Program-made: the position numbers and the translations under genes
The notes under the pieces: generated by a model
The model's input: only the letters and a program-made list of their open reading frames with translations
Databases searched by the model: none
What the model was told of the DNA's origin: nothing
Virus record (IMG/VR): IMGVR_UViG_3300005336_000019
Span: 1-64,000 of that record
Reading direction: 5' to 3' (one strand)
Length of the DNA stretch: 64,000 bases
Origin: a virus
Shown: one piece after another, positions 1-8,045 of the stretch
How positions within the stretch are numbered: the first letter of the stretch is position 1
Layout of the letters: every line of letters begins with the position of its first letter

Positions 1-164
1 GGTGCGAGGTCGACACGGACGCGGCCGGGAACATCGTCCTGGTCAGGCGGTGCGCCGATCACAACCCGTGCGAGGGTCACGCCGGGGAGGACGCCGATCT
101 GATGAACCCGAACGTCGGGATGGGCGAGACGACCTACTGCGACGGGTCGTGCGTGCGCCGCTGA
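1..164 (+). CDS. Partial hypothetical protein, Cys-rich C-terminus
   Basis: The gene enters from the left edge; 53 codons are visible, from position 3 to the TGA at 162-164. The visible part has five Cys and two His, including RRCADHNPCEGH and YCDGSC, which could bind a metal. The N-terminus lies outside the window. Function not recognised. Confidence 0.7.
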   Translation, partial: CEVDTDAAGNIVLVRRCADHNPCEGHAGEDADLMNPNVGMGETTYCDGSCVRR

Positions 165-237
165 CCATCCGCGTGCTTCGGGCGGGCATCCGGGAGACCG
201 GGTGCCCCACCGTGGACCACGGAAGGGAGATCGGCAA

Positions 238-771
238 GTGACCGACATTCAGATCAAGGACGAGAACACGTACCCGCTGAGCCTGTGGCGTGAGGCCCTG
301 GAGGTGGCAGAGGTGGCGGAGTTCTGCCCCACTGACACCCGGGAGTGGAACGGCGGAGAGCTGGGTGCCCTCGGAGCGTGGCTGTGTGACGAGCTGTACG
401 GCAAGCCCGTCAACCCGGACAACGTCCGGGAGGACACGGGTGAGATCGTCACGGAGAACGTCATCGACGGGGCGCTGGCCGTGCTCGACCAGGAGGACCG
501 GGAAACCCTCACTCCGGCCGACCTGCGCAAGGTGATCGAGTCCTACCGGGGCGAGACCTTCGACGACTTCGAAGAGCTGGCCCGGGACTACGCCGAGAAC
601 GACTACATCGGCCCGGACGACGAGAACCCGGCGCTCACGGAGTGGGAGGGGTTCAACTCCCCCGAGGACTTCGAACGCTGGTACACGAAGTACGGCACGG
701 GCGAGGGCGAGGTCTGCGGGGAGATCCGCGCGGGCGGGACCCTGATCTGGTTCGACAAGTTCAAGTGGTGA
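238..771 (+). CDS. Hypothetical acidic protein
   Basis: 177 aa from GTG 238, chosen because GGAAGGGAGA lies just upstream. The in-frame ATG at 202 would place that ribosome binding site inside the coding region. The protein is strongly acidic, with many DD/EE pairs and a Trp-rich C-terminus (WEGF, RWYTKYG, WFDKFKW). Small acidic early phage proteins are often DNA mimics or inhibitors, and an ArdA-like antirestriction role was considered, but no family signature is convincing. Confidence 0.85.
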   Translation: MTDIQIKDENTYPLSLWREALEVAEVAEFCPTDTREWNGGELGALGAWLCDELYGKPVNPDNVREDTGEIVTENVIDGALAVLDQEDRETLTPADLRKVIESYRGETFDDFEELARDYAENDYIGPDDENPALTEWEGFNSPEDFERWYTKYGTGEGEVCGEIRAGGTLIWFDKFKW

Positions 772-780
772 GGTGACGAG

Positions 781-1023
781 ATGCACGGATCGTATGACGA
801 CATGCGGGACATGCAGTACCGGGAGGAGAACCCGGGGTACGAGCGGGAGGTCGGCCTGACGGCCGGTGACCTGGAGGACTGCGACCCCGAGGTGGCCGTG
901 CTGGTGGCCGAGTCGTACGCCCGGGACAACGCCGCCCGCCGGGAGCAGAACCACCGGACCGAGGTCGCCGGTCTGCGGGCGCTGCTCGAAGAGCACGGGA
1001 TCGAGATCCCGGACCACCTGTGA
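781..1023 (+). CDS. Hypothetical protein, 80 aa
   Basis: Starts 9 bases after the preceding stop behind a weak GGTGACGAG. It is highly charged: a Tyr/Asp/Met-rich N-terminus is followed by a predicted helix (VAVLVAESYARDNAARREQN). No known family. Confidence 0.78.
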   Translation: MHGSYDDMRDMQYREENPGYEREVGLTAGDLEDCDPEVAVLVAESYARDNAARREQNHRTEVAGLRALLEEHGIEIPDHL

Positions 1024-1110
1024 TCACCGCGTGATTCAGGGGCGCACGGGAGGGGGCTCGTGCGCGCCTGTGTCCCACGGTGGGACGTGACGGACGGAAG
1101 GGACGAAGAC

Positions 1111-1668
1111 GTGATCAAGAAGCTGAAGAGGATCCTGGGGCTGGCCCTGGGGCCGTCGGAGTACGCGCCGAACCCGAGCGTGATCGGTTCGGTGGAGCAG
1201 TCGCCGAGCGGGAACGCCGTACTGCGCATCGGCAAGGCGACCGTGCCCGACGAGGGCCACCCGTCGTGGACGCAGACCGAGCACGTGGTGCTGAACGACG
1301 AAGAGCGGGACGAACTGATCGCCGTGCTCGACTCGCAGCGCGGATACCGCACGGTCAAGTGCGGTGACATCGTCGGCGTCGGCTCCATCGTGCTGGCCGT
1401 GCAGTACGCCCACGGCGGGGGCGGCGGAGAGCACCGCATCGGCACGGCCCTGGCGTGGACCGACCACAAGCGGGAGTACGTGGTCTACACCGTCGACCCG
1501 TACGGCGAGGTGAGCAACGGGACGTACACCTTCGACGAGCAGCGGGCGCTGAACGCGTACATCGCCCGGTCGAACGACCACCTGTTCCGTCACTTCAACG
1601 CCAAGCCCCCGGCCATCACGTACGGCCACGTCGCCGAGCGCGACGTGCTGAAGGGAGACAAGGCGTGA
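1111..1668 (+). CDS. Hypothetical protein, 185 aa
   Basis: GTG start at 1111 preceded by GGAAGGGACGAAG; an upstream in-frame ATG at 1060 is less likely. The N-terminus is a basic helix (VIKKLKRILGLALG), followed by a beta-rich body with a GGGGG run near residue 105. The stop overlaps the next gene's GTG (GTGA), so the two are probably translationally coupled. Function unknown. Confidence 0.85.
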   Translation: MIKKLKRILGLALGPSEYAPNPSVIGSVEQSPSGNAVLRIGKATVPDEGHPSWTQTEHVVLNDEERDELIAVLDSQRGYRTVKCGDIVGVGSIVLAVQYAHGGGGGEHRIGTALAWTDHKREYVVYTVDPYGEVSNGTYTFDEQRALNAYIARSNDHLFRHFNAKPPAITYGHVAERDVLKGDKA

Positions 1669-1994
1669 ACCTGCCCGAGGACGTCGCCGAGGACTGGAAC
1701 GTGGTCATCACCGACCACATGCACTCTTCGGAGAGCCGGGACATCGTCAAGATCGAGAAGATCGACGCCGACGGTCTGATCCTGCGGCCGAAGCGCCCGT
1801 GGTCCAGTCAGGGGCGCAGCTTCCCGACCATGCGCCTGGACTGGGACGGCATGGAGATCGACGGGCTCACCGCCCGGCGGTACACCGTGCCGACCGGGAC
1901 GACGAGCCGCACCACGGCGGGCGTGCGATACGTCAGCCGCACGTACACCTTCCAGCCGCCCGCCGCATGGCTGAACGAGAAGAGGGGCCGATGA
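1665..1994 (+). CDS. Hypothetical protein, 109 aa
   Basis: GTG start inside a GTGA overlap with the upstream gene; the stop overlaps the next ATG (ATGA). Central segment is basic and aromatic (LRPKRPWSSQ). The middle gene of a three-gene coupled run, 1111-2263. Not recognised. Confidence 0.83.
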   Translation: MNLPEDVAEDWNVVITDHMHSSESRDIVKIEKIDADGLILRPKRPWSSQGRSFPTMRLDWDGMEIDGLTARRYTVPTGTTSRTTAGVRYVSRTYTFQPPAAWLNEKRGR

Positions 1995-2263
1995 CCACGG
2001 GACGATACCCGGCGACGTCGTACGACAAGCTGAACGAGGACTGGGACGTGCGGGCGGAGCCGATCACACAGATCCGCCTCGCCTCGGAGCTGGCCCCGTG
2101 CGTGAGCGCCGGGATGGCCGTGCGCGGCGGCCCGCTGCGGGCGCAGCTTCCCGACGGTTCGAGCGGCCGGGAGATCGGCGCGGTGTCGATCGTGTGGAGT
2201 CAGACCGAGCAGGACGACGGCAGTCGTACGGTGCTCGGGTGGTACGAGTCCGGACGGAACTGA
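1991..2263 (+). CDS. Hypothetical protein, 90 aa
   Basis: ATG start in an ATGA overlap. Last gene of the 1111-2263 cluster; the operator-type promoter at 2295 follows it. Contains SIVWSQTEQDDG near the C-terminus. No family recognised. Confidence 0.83.
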   Translation: MTTGRYPATSYDKLNEDWDVRAEPITQIRLASELAPCVSAGMAVRGGPLRAQLPDGSSGREIGAVSIVWSQTEQDDGSRTVLGWYESGRN

Positions 2264-2270
2264 CGTCCGG

Positions 2271-2311
2271 GTGGCGGCCCGTGCACGGTGCCGCTAGTCT
2301 GGCCTAGGCCG
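2271..2311 (+). promoter_or_regulatory. Promoter with TGGCCTAGGCC operator
   Basis: -10-like TAGTCT at 2295-2300 is fused to the 12-bp operator TGGCCTAGGCCG at 2300-2311; a weak -35 (GTGGCG) lies at about 2271. The downstream leader holds an inverted repeat (GCGGCCG...CGGCCGC) before the gene at 2397. Confidence 0.65.
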
Positions 2312-2396
2312 ACGGGTTCGGGAGCGGCCGGTCCTCCGGGATCGGCCGCTGACGTGCCGTGTCGGACGGTGAGTTGAATCGGAGAGGGAGAAGAAC

Positions 2397-2747
2397 ATGG
2401 GGACGTACGTCACCGACGGTGAGAACGAGATCGGCGTTGCCCTGACGGAGTCGTGGGCGGCCGTGTGGACCGTCGACACGGAGTACATCGAGGTCATCCG
2501 GCGCGACTTCTGGGACGAGCACGCCGACGAGATCAAGGCGGCGGCCGAGAAGGGCCGGGACTTCACCGACGAGAGCGGCAACAACGGCACCGTCGCGGTG
2601 ATCAGCACGAACGGCGACCTGGACGGCGAGGGGTTCCCGAAGAACTTCAACGACGCCTCGGAGTACGTCGCCGACGAGCTGTCCTCGTGGACCAGGTCGG
2701 ACGGCGGCGCGTACGAGCGGGCCACCATCGAGGGCTACAGCTACTGA
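2397..2747 (+). CDS. Hypothetical protein, 116 aa
   Basis: First gene after the operator-bearing promoter at 2295, with a strong GGAGAGGGAGAAG site. Acidic alpha/beta protein (EYIEVIRRDFWDEHADEIK; C-terminal SEYVADELSSWTRSDGG). Probably headed by its own promoter and so controlled by the common operator. Function unknown. Confidence 0.86.
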   Translation: MGTYVTDGENEIGVALTESWAAVWTVDTEYIEVIRRDFWDEHADEIKAAAEKGRDFTDESGNNGTVAVISTNGDLDGEGFPKNFNDASEYVADELSSWTRSDGGAYERATIEGYSY

Positions 2748-2760
2748 CGGGAGCGGCGGG

Positions 2761-3213
2761 ATGCAAGGGGAACTGATCCGGTACACGTGGGCTCCGAACC
2801 CCGGGATGGCCTGGGGCCTGGTCCACCTGTCGCAGGGGCGGGACGGCGACATGGTCGGCCCGTTCGTGTACGAGAGCTGGGAGGCGGCCGTGGCGGGCGA
2901 CAAGCGCGCCGGGGACACGCTGTACCGGGTCACCCGGCAGATTCGACCCGCCGACGAGAGCACCGGGACCCCGGATGCCGGGGCCTACGCCTTCGTGTGC
3001 AGTTCGGCCACGGAGTACACCATCTGGACCAAGCCCACGGTCAACGACGTGGGCGGGAGCGAGTACGACGGGGTGTGGTCCTTCCGGGACGCACCGGCCG
3101 CCGTGGAGCGCACCGGATGGGCGAACAAGGAGAACGCTCGGTACGAGGGACCGGATAACCCCCGGTTCGCAACGTTCCTGCTCACGTGGGACGTGACGGA
3201 AGAGGAGAAGTGA
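2761..3213 (+). CDS. Hypothetical protein, 150 aa
   Basis: ATG 2761 follows GGGAGCGGCGGG. Trp- and Tyr-rich globular protein (YTWAPNPGMAWGLVHLSQG; VYESWEAAVAGDKRAGD) resembling a small compact beta fold. One base separates its stop from the next ATG. No family recognised. Confidence 0.85.
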   Translation: MQGELIRYTWAPNPGMAWGLVHLSQGRDGDMVGPFVYESWEAAVAGDKRAGDTLYRVTRQIRPADESTGTPDAGAYAFVCSSATEYTIWTKPTVNDVGGSEYDGVWSFRDAPAAVERTGWANKENARYEGPDNPRFATFLLTWDVTEEEK

Positions 3214-3214
3214 C

Positions 3215-3772
3215 ATGGCTCAGGTGCTGCGCGGAATCCAGATGTTCGACCGGGGCGACCGGGTCGAGATCGGGGACGGTGAACTGGCCACGGTCGAGCA
3301 CGACATGGGCGGCGAGGTCGTTCACGTGCACCCGGACGGGAGCCGGGGACGATACCCGCATGACGCCGTGCCGGTTGATCGGAACGGCGTGAAGCTGACC
3401 CGGCAGACCGAGAACGGCGAAGAGGTGCAGATCGAGATCTACTCGAACGGCTCCACGCACACCCTGTACGAGTGCTGCGGGTTCGACGAGTGCCGGGAGC
3501 GCATCCTGAACCTCGGTCTCGGCATCGTCCGGGACGAGGTGTTCGCCGGGGACCGGTTCGTGGTCGAGGTCGAGGGTGAGCCGGTCCGGATCACGGTCAA
3601 GCCGCTGGACGACCCGTCGTCCTGCATCTGGTGCTACGGGTGCGGCGACTTCCTCGCGCACGGCGAGGGCTGCGAGTGCGAGGACCGGGGGCACAACCCC
3701 GAGGCCGACCGGGAGCCGATGCGCCCCCTGGTCGTGGAGAACGGGCGACTGGAGCTGACGCCCTTCAACTGA
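3215..3772 (+). CDS. Hypothetical zinc-ribbon-like protein
   Basis: 185 aa. The first 60 residues look like a small beta barrel (DRGDRVEIGDGELATVEHD). A central helix carries YECCGFDECRER, and residues near 140-162 hold clustered Cys (CIWCYGCGDF, GCECED) that could bind one or two zinc ions. The leader element at 3778 follows directly. Function unknown; a nucleic-acid-binding role is inference. Confidence 0.85.
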   Translation: MAQVLRGIQMFDRGDRVEIGDGELATVEHDMGGEVVHVHPDGSRGRYPHDAVPVDRNGVKLTRQTENGEEVQIEIYSNGSTHTLYECCGFDECRERILNLGLGIVRDEVFAGDRFVVEVEGEPVRITVKPLDDPSSCIWCYGCGDFLAHGEGCECEDRGHNPEADREPMRPLVVENGRLELTPFN

Positions 3773-3777
3773 GCGGA

Positions 3778-3824
3778 GACGCCCTAGGGTTCCCGGCCGA
3801 TGCCGGGGGCCCGGGAGTGTCGCT
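3778..3824 (+). repeat. Structured leader element family 1, copy A
   Basis: GCCCTAGGG enters an 11-bp stem (3787-3797 with 3802-3812, including G-T pairs) capped by CGAT, followed by GGGAGTGTCGCT. Same flanks and stem length occur at 5085 and 5511. Lies in the 5' leader of the gene at 3860. Confidence 0.7.
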
Positions 3825-3859
3825 GATCGGGCGATGCCGGAACGGAGAAGGAGAACGGG

Positions 3860-4450
3860 ATGACCGAGATGGACGTGCTGGAGACGGCGGGCCGGTACCG
3901 GGTGCGTGTGGTTGTTCAGCAGGACTCGCAGGACTGCAACCCCCGCACCGAGCAGGACTGCAACCTGACGAACGTGATCACGCCGAAGGGTCAGCGGTAC
4001 ATCGACGTCGACAAGGACGGCGGCCCGCTGGCCGAGGGGTGGGAGCGGATCGAGGACCGGTACGTGGACGCCGTCCCGGTCTTCACCCGGTGGGCCCGGA
4101 TCTTCCACGGCGCCACCGTCGTCGAGCACCGGCCGCACGACGGCGCCTGGTCGCTGTGGTACGTGATGCCGGGGAAGCTGGCCGAGACGACGTGGCCCGC
4201 CGAGAAGGTCATCGAGTCGGAGCAGACCGAGTACCAGCGGTGGGCCGAGGGTGAGGTGTACGGGCACATCGTCGAGAAGGACGTGACCCGCATTCCCCGG
4301 GACGCCGAGGACCGCGACGACCCGGAGCTGGACGACGAGACCCGCGAGTGGGAGCACGTCGACTCATGCTGGGGTTACATCGGCCGGGAGTACGCCGAGG
4401 AGGCGGCCCGTGAGGCGTTCGCCCCGTACGCCGAGGAGGCCAAGGCGTGA
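3860..4450 (+). CDS. Hypothetical protein, 196 aa
   Basis: ATG behind GGAGAAGGAGAACGGG, downstream of leader element A. N-terminal beta segment (YRVRVVVQQD), two close Cys (QDCN, QDCN), a Trp-rich centre (WSLWYVMPGK), and a strongly acidic C-terminal third. Its stop overlaps the next GTG. Function unknown. Confidence 0.86.
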   Translation: MTEMDVLETAGRYRVRVVVQQDSQDCNPRTEQDCNLTNVITPKGQRYIDVDKDGGPLAEGWERIEDRYVDAVPVFTRWARIFHGATVVEHRPHDGAWSLWYVMPGKLAETTWPAEKVIESEQTEYQRWAEGEVYGHIVEKDVTRIPRDAEDRDDPELDDETREWEHVDSCWGYIGREYAEEAAREAFAPYAEEAKA

Positions 4451-4755
4451 AGCGGGAGACGCGGGAGATCGCCCCGCTCACGGTGACCCGGGTCATCCGG
4501 GGCAGGCCGCCGGGCCACGTCGGGCCGTACTGGTTCGGCTTCGACATCAAGGTGAGCGGCCCGGCGGACGGGGCGTACGTGAGTGCCCGCGCTCGGGCCC
4601 TGGCGATGGCTGATGCGCAGGCCCTGTGTGCCGAGGTGAACGCTCCGGATCTGGTGCTCCAGTTCGAGCGGTCCGGTAACTGGGACGACCCCCGCACGTA
4701 CGAATGCACGATCAGCTTCGGTACCAGCCTTTCGGTGGAGGAGGACCCCCTGTGA
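4447..4755 (+). CDS. Hypothetical protein, 102 aa
   Basis: GTG start in a GTGA overlap. Basic N-terminus, then a predicted amphipathic helix (ARARALAMADAQALCAEVN). Coupled to genes on both sides by 4-base overlaps. Not recognised. Confidence 0.83.
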   Translation: MKRETREIAPLTVTRVIRGRPPGHVGPYWFGFDIKVSGPADGAYVSARARALAMADAQALCAEVNAPDLVLQFERSGNWDDPRTYECTISFGTSLSVEEDPL

Positions 4756-5075
4756 GCGGCGAGAACTGGACCCTGCCTGACGGTACGGAACTGGTCTACC
4801 AGGACGGCGACCACGTCACGATCGACATCGACCCCGGATCCCCGTCGGCCCTGCGCCTGCCGTTCCTGAGCGGCTACGTGCGGGGGTACGACGCCGTGAT
4901 CGAGGACGGCGGTCCGGCCCTGGTGGCGTACACGCTGTACAGCGTCGGGAACAACCCGCTGGTCGGCGTGAAGGAGGAACGGCTGAAGAAGACAGTCAGC
5001 CGGTTCGGGATCGGCCACGGCCGGGGTGCCCACGGTGACGGCAAGGCGTGCCACCTGTGCGGTGCGAACCTCTGA
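4752..5075 (+). CDS. Hypothetical protein, 107 aa, CxxC C-terminus
   Basis: GTG start in a GTGA overlap with GGAGGAGG upstream. Beta-rich N-terminus (LPDGTELVYQDGDHVTID) and a C-terminal HGDGKACHLCGANL that looks like half of a zinc site. Leader element B follows. Unknown function. Confidence 0.83.
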   Translation: MSGENWTLPDGTELVYQDGDHVTIDIDPGSPSALRLPFLSGYVRGYDAVIEDGGPALVAYTLYSVGNNPLVGVKEERLKKTVSRFGIGHGRGAHGDGKACHLCGANL

Positions 5076-5082
5076 ACGGGAG

Positions 5083-5128
5083 GCGCCCTAGGGTGACCGG
5101 CTTCGGCCGGTCACCCGGGAGTGTCGCT
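5083..5128 (+). repeat. Structured leader element family 1, copy B
   Basis: GCCCTAGGG, an 11-bp stem (5091-5101 with 5106-5116) capped by a TTCG tetraloop, then GGGAGTGTCGCT. A further small hairpin (CGCTC/GAGCG) follows. Sits in the leader of the gene at 5155. Confidence 0.75.
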
Positions 5129-5154
5129 CGAACGAGCGGACGGAGAGGGAGAAG

Positions 5155-5502
5155 ATGCTGACGAGTGAGGGCCTGAACAAGGGCCGTGCATGGGTGGCCA
5201 CGCCGGAGGAATACCTGGAGCGCGCGAAGCCGCACGTCCGGCAGCGCAACGAGCGGAGCATGCAGGGACACCGATTCGACATCATCATCGGTGACCTGTG
5301 CGGGAGCGGCGACTTCGCGTTCCCGTACCCCGGCCACTACGGGACCACGGCCCCGGTGACCGCCTTGCGCCGGGACCAGGCCGAGCACCTGACGGTCGAG
5401 CTGCTGAAGAAGCTGGCCCCGGGTGGTGAGCTGCCGACCGACGCGGCCGAGCTGCTGGACTTCGTGTCCAGCCTGATCCGCAGCGGTTCCGCTCCGGCCT
5501 GA
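5155..5502 (+). CDS. Hypothetical protein, 115 aa
   Basis: ATG behind GGAGAGGGAGAAG, downstream of leader element B. Basic N-terminal half (EEYLERAKPHVRQRNERS), a central hydrophobic stretch (FDIIIGDLCGSGDF), and a C-terminal helix. Function unknown. Confidence 0.85.
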   Translation: MLTSEGLNKGRAWVATPEEYLERAKPHVRQRNERSMQGHRFDIIIGDLCGSGDFAFPYPGHYGTTAPVTALRRDQAEHLTVELLKKLAPGGELPTDAAELLDFVSSLIRSGSAPA

Positions 5503-5508
5503 CGGGAT

Positions 5509-5554
5509 GCGCCCCAGGGCAATCGGCTTCGGCCGGGGGCCCGAGAGCGCCGCT
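5509..5554 (+). repeat. Structured leader element family 1, copy C
   Basis: GCCCCAGGG, stem 5517-5527 with 5532-5542 (two A-G mismatches) and a TTCG loop, then GAGAGCGCCGCT. A second hairpin (CCGCT/AGCGG) lies just downstream. Divergent member of the family, before the mini-gene at 5589. Confidence 0.65.
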
Positions 5555-5588
5555 CGTGAGCGGTGTGAGCGGAAGGGAGGTGATCGTG

Positions 5589-5657
5589 ATGAGCGAGGAC
5601 GAGTGGGAGAAGGCGGGCCGGGAGGCCGACGAGATCCTACGGAGGCTGAACGGCTGA
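5589..5657 (+). CDS. Mini-protein, 22 aa
   Basis: Very short ORF (MSEDEWEKAGREADEILRRL, then NG) with an excellent GGAAGGGAGG site 8 bases upstream; GTG at 5586 is an alternative start. One amphipathic helix. Expression is suggested by the strong site and by the structured leader C, but size makes this tentative. Confidence 0.5.
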   Translation: MSEDEWEKAGREADEILRRLNG

Positions 5658-5718
5658 CCCGCCGGGCGACAGCACGATCCCGATGACAGAGAACTGACCC
5701 CGGAAGAGGGAGAAGAGC

Positions 5719-5844
5719 ATGACGCAGGAGAAGCCCGAGATGCCGGACATGATCAACGTTCCGGTTCCGGCCGACCAGCCGCCGCCGGAGGCCATCGCGG
5801 TCACCCCGGAGAACGCGGCGGCGATGGACGCCGACAAGAAGTAG
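5719..5844 (+). CDS. Small hypothetical protein, 41 aa
   Basis: ATG behind GGAAGAGGGAGAAGAGC. Pro- and Glu-rich, low-complexity peptide (VPADQPPPEAIAVTPENAAA) ending DADKK, probably disordered. Starts and stops are clean and spacing fits its neighbours. Function unknown. Confidence 0.65.
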   Translation: MTQEKPEMPDMINVPVPADQPPPEAIAVTPENAAAMDADKK

Positions 5845-5905
5845 CGGGCCGACGGCGCCGCTCGGGGTGGCCGGGAGACCGGCCGCCCCCTCGGAAGGGA
5901 GAGGC

Positions 5906-6274
5906 ATGCACGAACAGGACGTCTGGCGGGTGCGGTTCACCCGGCAGCACGGGGAAGCGTGGTCGCAGACCCTGGAAGGGCTGATCACCTTCCGGTACGG
6001 GGCCAGCGGTACATGGGCCGCACATGCGGCGCTGCTGCACTGGACCTGGATGTGCGGGGTTCCGGGTGCTGCCGAGAACTACCCCATGCGGTACCTCGTT
6101 GAGGCCATCCGCATGAAGGACGGCGAGGAGATCGTCGCCGGGAAGGCGACCGCCGTACGGGACTCCCTGGACGGGAAGTTCCTCAACGAGAACCAGGTGG
6201 ACATTCTTCAGTTCGACCGGGAGGGGACGCTGATCCGCACCCGGGAGAGCTGGACCGAGGCCGTCAGGCACTGA
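5906..6274 (+). CDS. Hypothetical protein, 122 aa
   Basis: ATG 5906 with GGAAGGGAGAGGC directly upstream; the in-frame ATG at 5867 lacks a site. Mixed alpha/beta (WRVRFTRQHGEAW; GKATAVRDSLDGKF) with a hydrophobic Trp-rich stretch HAALLHWTWMCGV. Not recognised. Confidence 0.85.
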   Translation: MHEQDVWRVRFTRQHGEAWSQTLEGLITFRYGASGTWAAHAALLHWTWMCGVPGAAENYPMRYLVEAIRMKDGEEIVAGKATAVRDSLDGKFLNENQVDILQFDREGTLIRTRESWTEAVRH

Positions 6275-6290
6275 GAGAAGGGAGTGGGAC

Positions 6291-6512
6291 GTGACCCTCA
6301 CGCTCACGAAGGAACGGGCGCCGGAGCTGAACGGAACGATCGAGATCCGCGCCGAATGGAACCACTCGTGCACGTCGCAGTGCTCGAACCCGTGCACCGT
6401 GAACCGGCTGGCCACGCCCGTCGTCACGGGCCGCATCCCGCAGCAGCCGGGGCCCCAGACGCCCCCGCCGCAGACGCCGAAGGTCCCGCAGCAGCCGGGC
6501 CCCCGGGACTGA
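6291..6512 (+). CDS. Hypothetical protein with Cys motif and Pro-rich tail
   Basis: 73 aa from GTG 6291 with GAAGGGAGTGGGAC upstream. Residues 24-36 carry WNHSCTSQCSNPC, a likely metal or disulfide motif. The last 25 residues are Pro/Gln-rich with a repeated PQQPGP and are probably disordered. Confidence 0.78.
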   Translation: MTLTLTKERAPELNGTIEIRAEWNHSCTSQCSNPCTVNRLATPVVTGRIPQQPGPQTPPPQTPKVPQQPGPRD

Positions 6513-6540
6513 GACCAGGACGACGGAGAGGCAGAAGATC

Positions 6541-6984
6541 ATGGGTGAGTGGACGCAGCACGGTCAGGTCTGGTCGGACGACGGCGACGTGGGCGGTGAC
6601 ACGCAGATCGGGAAGGCGGCCAGCGTCCGGTTCGTGAACCCGGACTACCCCGGCGCCCGGGTCACGGTGTACGCCTACGCCCACGCCCCCGAGCGGCCGA
6701 TCGAGGCGAAGGTCGGATCGATCGAGGTCCACATGGGCTACGGCCCGGACCTGGGCAACCTCGGGATCGAGTCGCAGGTCTGGTTCGAGATCGACGACGA
6801 CGCCGCCGGGGACGCCGACGAGTGGGACCCGACCTGGTCGGAGATCAAGCACGAGTCGCTGGACTCGTTCATCGGGCCCGGAACGGACGAGCAGCGCGTG
6901 GCCGTGGCCGAGGCGGCGGCACTCGCCTGGATCCGGTCGTACGACCCGAAGAAGTTCATCGACTGGGACGGCAAGCGGTTCTGA
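6541..6984 (+). CDS. Hypothetical acidic protein, 147 aa
   Basis: ATG with CGGAGAGGCAGAAG upstream. Beta-rich first half (VTVYAYAHAPERPIEAKVGS), an Asp-rich centre (IDDDAAGDADEWDP), then a helix with AVAEAAALAWIRSYDPKKF. An inverted repeat at 6999 follows. Unknown function. Confidence 0.86.
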   Translation: MGEWTQHGQVWSDDGDVGGDTQIGKAASVRFVNPDYPGARVTVYAYAHAPERPIEAKVGSIEVHMGYGPDLGNLGIESQVWFEIDDDAAGDADEWDPTWSEIKHESLDSFIGPGTDEQRVAVAEAAALAWIRSYDPKKFIDWDGKRF

Positions 6985-6998
6985 GCCGGTGCGTTCGA

Positions 6999-7028
6999 GG
7001 CGCCGGGGGTCCACGGGTTCCCGGCGCC
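6999..7028. terminator. GC-rich intergenic hairpin
   Basis: Perfect 9-bp arms GGCGCCGGG (6999-7007) and CCCGGCGCC (7020-7028), no T tract. Could be a weak terminator or mRNA-processing/stabilising stem before the gene at 7060. Confidence 0.5.
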
Positions 7029-7059
7029 CAGTGCACACCGGACGGAAGGAGAGAGAAGC

Positions 7060-8031
7060 GTGAAGACGATCAGGGACGCCGAACAGACCACCCCGCAGCA
7101 GCTCAAGGGCATGACCCCGCCGGAGGTGGACGAGCTGTTCGCCGCCGTCTGGGACCGGCGGTACGAGCTGCTGGAGGACGTGTACGCCGCCTGGAACGAG
7201 GTGCACTACGCCGTCGGCGACCGCCGGGTCAGCACGCAGACGTGGCGCATGGGCCATGCCGAGGTGCAGGAGAAGGCGGCCGGGACCGAGCGGGGACGCA
7301 AGACGCTCGACCGGGTGAACCGGGCGAAGGGTGCAGTTGCCGAGCTGGACGGCACCGTACTGGTCAAGCTGGAGAACGAGTTCGGCCGCCGGGGCGGATG
7401 GTCCCGGGCCTACCTGGTCACCGACGGGCACGTGCACAGTTCGATGCACTGCTCTTCGTGCAACCGGGGAGAGTTCCCGACCCGGTTCTCCTGGATGATC
7501 GACTACTCCGGGAAGAGCATGGCCGAGATCGTCGAGGCCGCCGGGGAACGGGCCTGCACCATCTGCTACCCGGACGCACCGGTTGCCCGGCGGGACAAGG
7601 GCGAGAACGTGGCCGTGCCCAAGTCGGTGATGCTGACCTCCGAGGAGATCGAGCGGGCCGAGGCCAGGGAGGCGGAGGCCAAGCGCCGGGCGGAGAAGAA
7701 GGTCAAGGCCGCGCTGAACGCGATCACGCAGCCCGACGGCACGCCCCTGCGGGACGAGATGGGCCGCGACGGCAAGCAGAAGGGCTCGGTCGTGAAGACC
7801 TTGCGCACCGCCCGCTCCGAGCTGAAGCGGGAGTGCTGGTACGCATACGCCTGGGGCGACGACGACGGCGCCCACGAGCGGAACATCCAGCATCTGGGCC
7901 GGGCCGTGGCCTGGAAGGAGAACGGTTTGGAGGTCGGTACCGAACCGACCGCCGAGCAGATCGAAGCGGTGATCGTCCCGCTGCGGGACAAGGCCGTCAA
8001 GGAAGTCGACAAGGCCCGAGCCGAGGGCTGA
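7060..8031 (+). CDS. Large hypothetical protein with zinc motif
   Basis: 323 aa, the largest product in the first 19 kb; GTG behind GGAAGGAGAGAGAAGC. The central part carries SSMHCSSCNRGEF and, about 40 residues on, RACTICYPDA, two CxxC pairs consistent with a zinc ribbon. Residues near 205-230 form a charged coiled coil (EIERAEAREAEAKRRAEKK). A nucleic-acid role is inference; family not recognised. Confidence 0.88.
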   Translation: MKTIRDAEQTTPQQLKGMTPPEVDELFAAVWDRRYELLEDVYAAWNEVHYAVGDRRVSTQTWRMGHAEVQEKAAGTERGRKTLDRVNRAKGAVAELDGTVLVKLENEFGRRGGWSRAYLVTDGHVHSSMHCSSCNRGEFPTRFSWMIDYSGKSMAEIVEAAGERACTICYPDAPVARRDKGENVAVPKSVMLTSEEIERAEAREAEAKRRAEKKVKAALNAITQPDGTPLRDEMGRDGKQKGSVVKTLRTARSELKRECWYAYAWGDDDGAHERNIQHLGRAVAWKENGLEVGTEPTAEQIEAVIVPLRDKAVKEVDKARAEG

Positions 8032-8045
8032 AGGAGAGGGAGAAG

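Noticed and set aside
238-771. ArdA-type antirestriction assignment
   Set aside because: Acidity fits, but the ordered ArdA motifs could not be seen.
3182-4357. 391-codon open frame on the minus strand
   Set aside because: Antisense shadow of three coupled plus-strand genes with proper starts and overlaps.
3778-5554. Leader family 1 as hammerhead, pistol or twister ribozymes
   Set aside because: None of the core motifs of those classes is present; kept as an unassigned structured element.
6424-7893. 489-codon open frame on the minus strand
   Set aside because: Antisense to the 6541 and 7060 genes, the latter with a clear zinc motif.
6822-8045. Upstream extension of the 8046 gene (frame open from 6822)
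   Set aside because: Overlaps the 7060 gene fully; composition is Arg/Gly-rich frame-shadow, and the strong ribosome binding site is at 8046.
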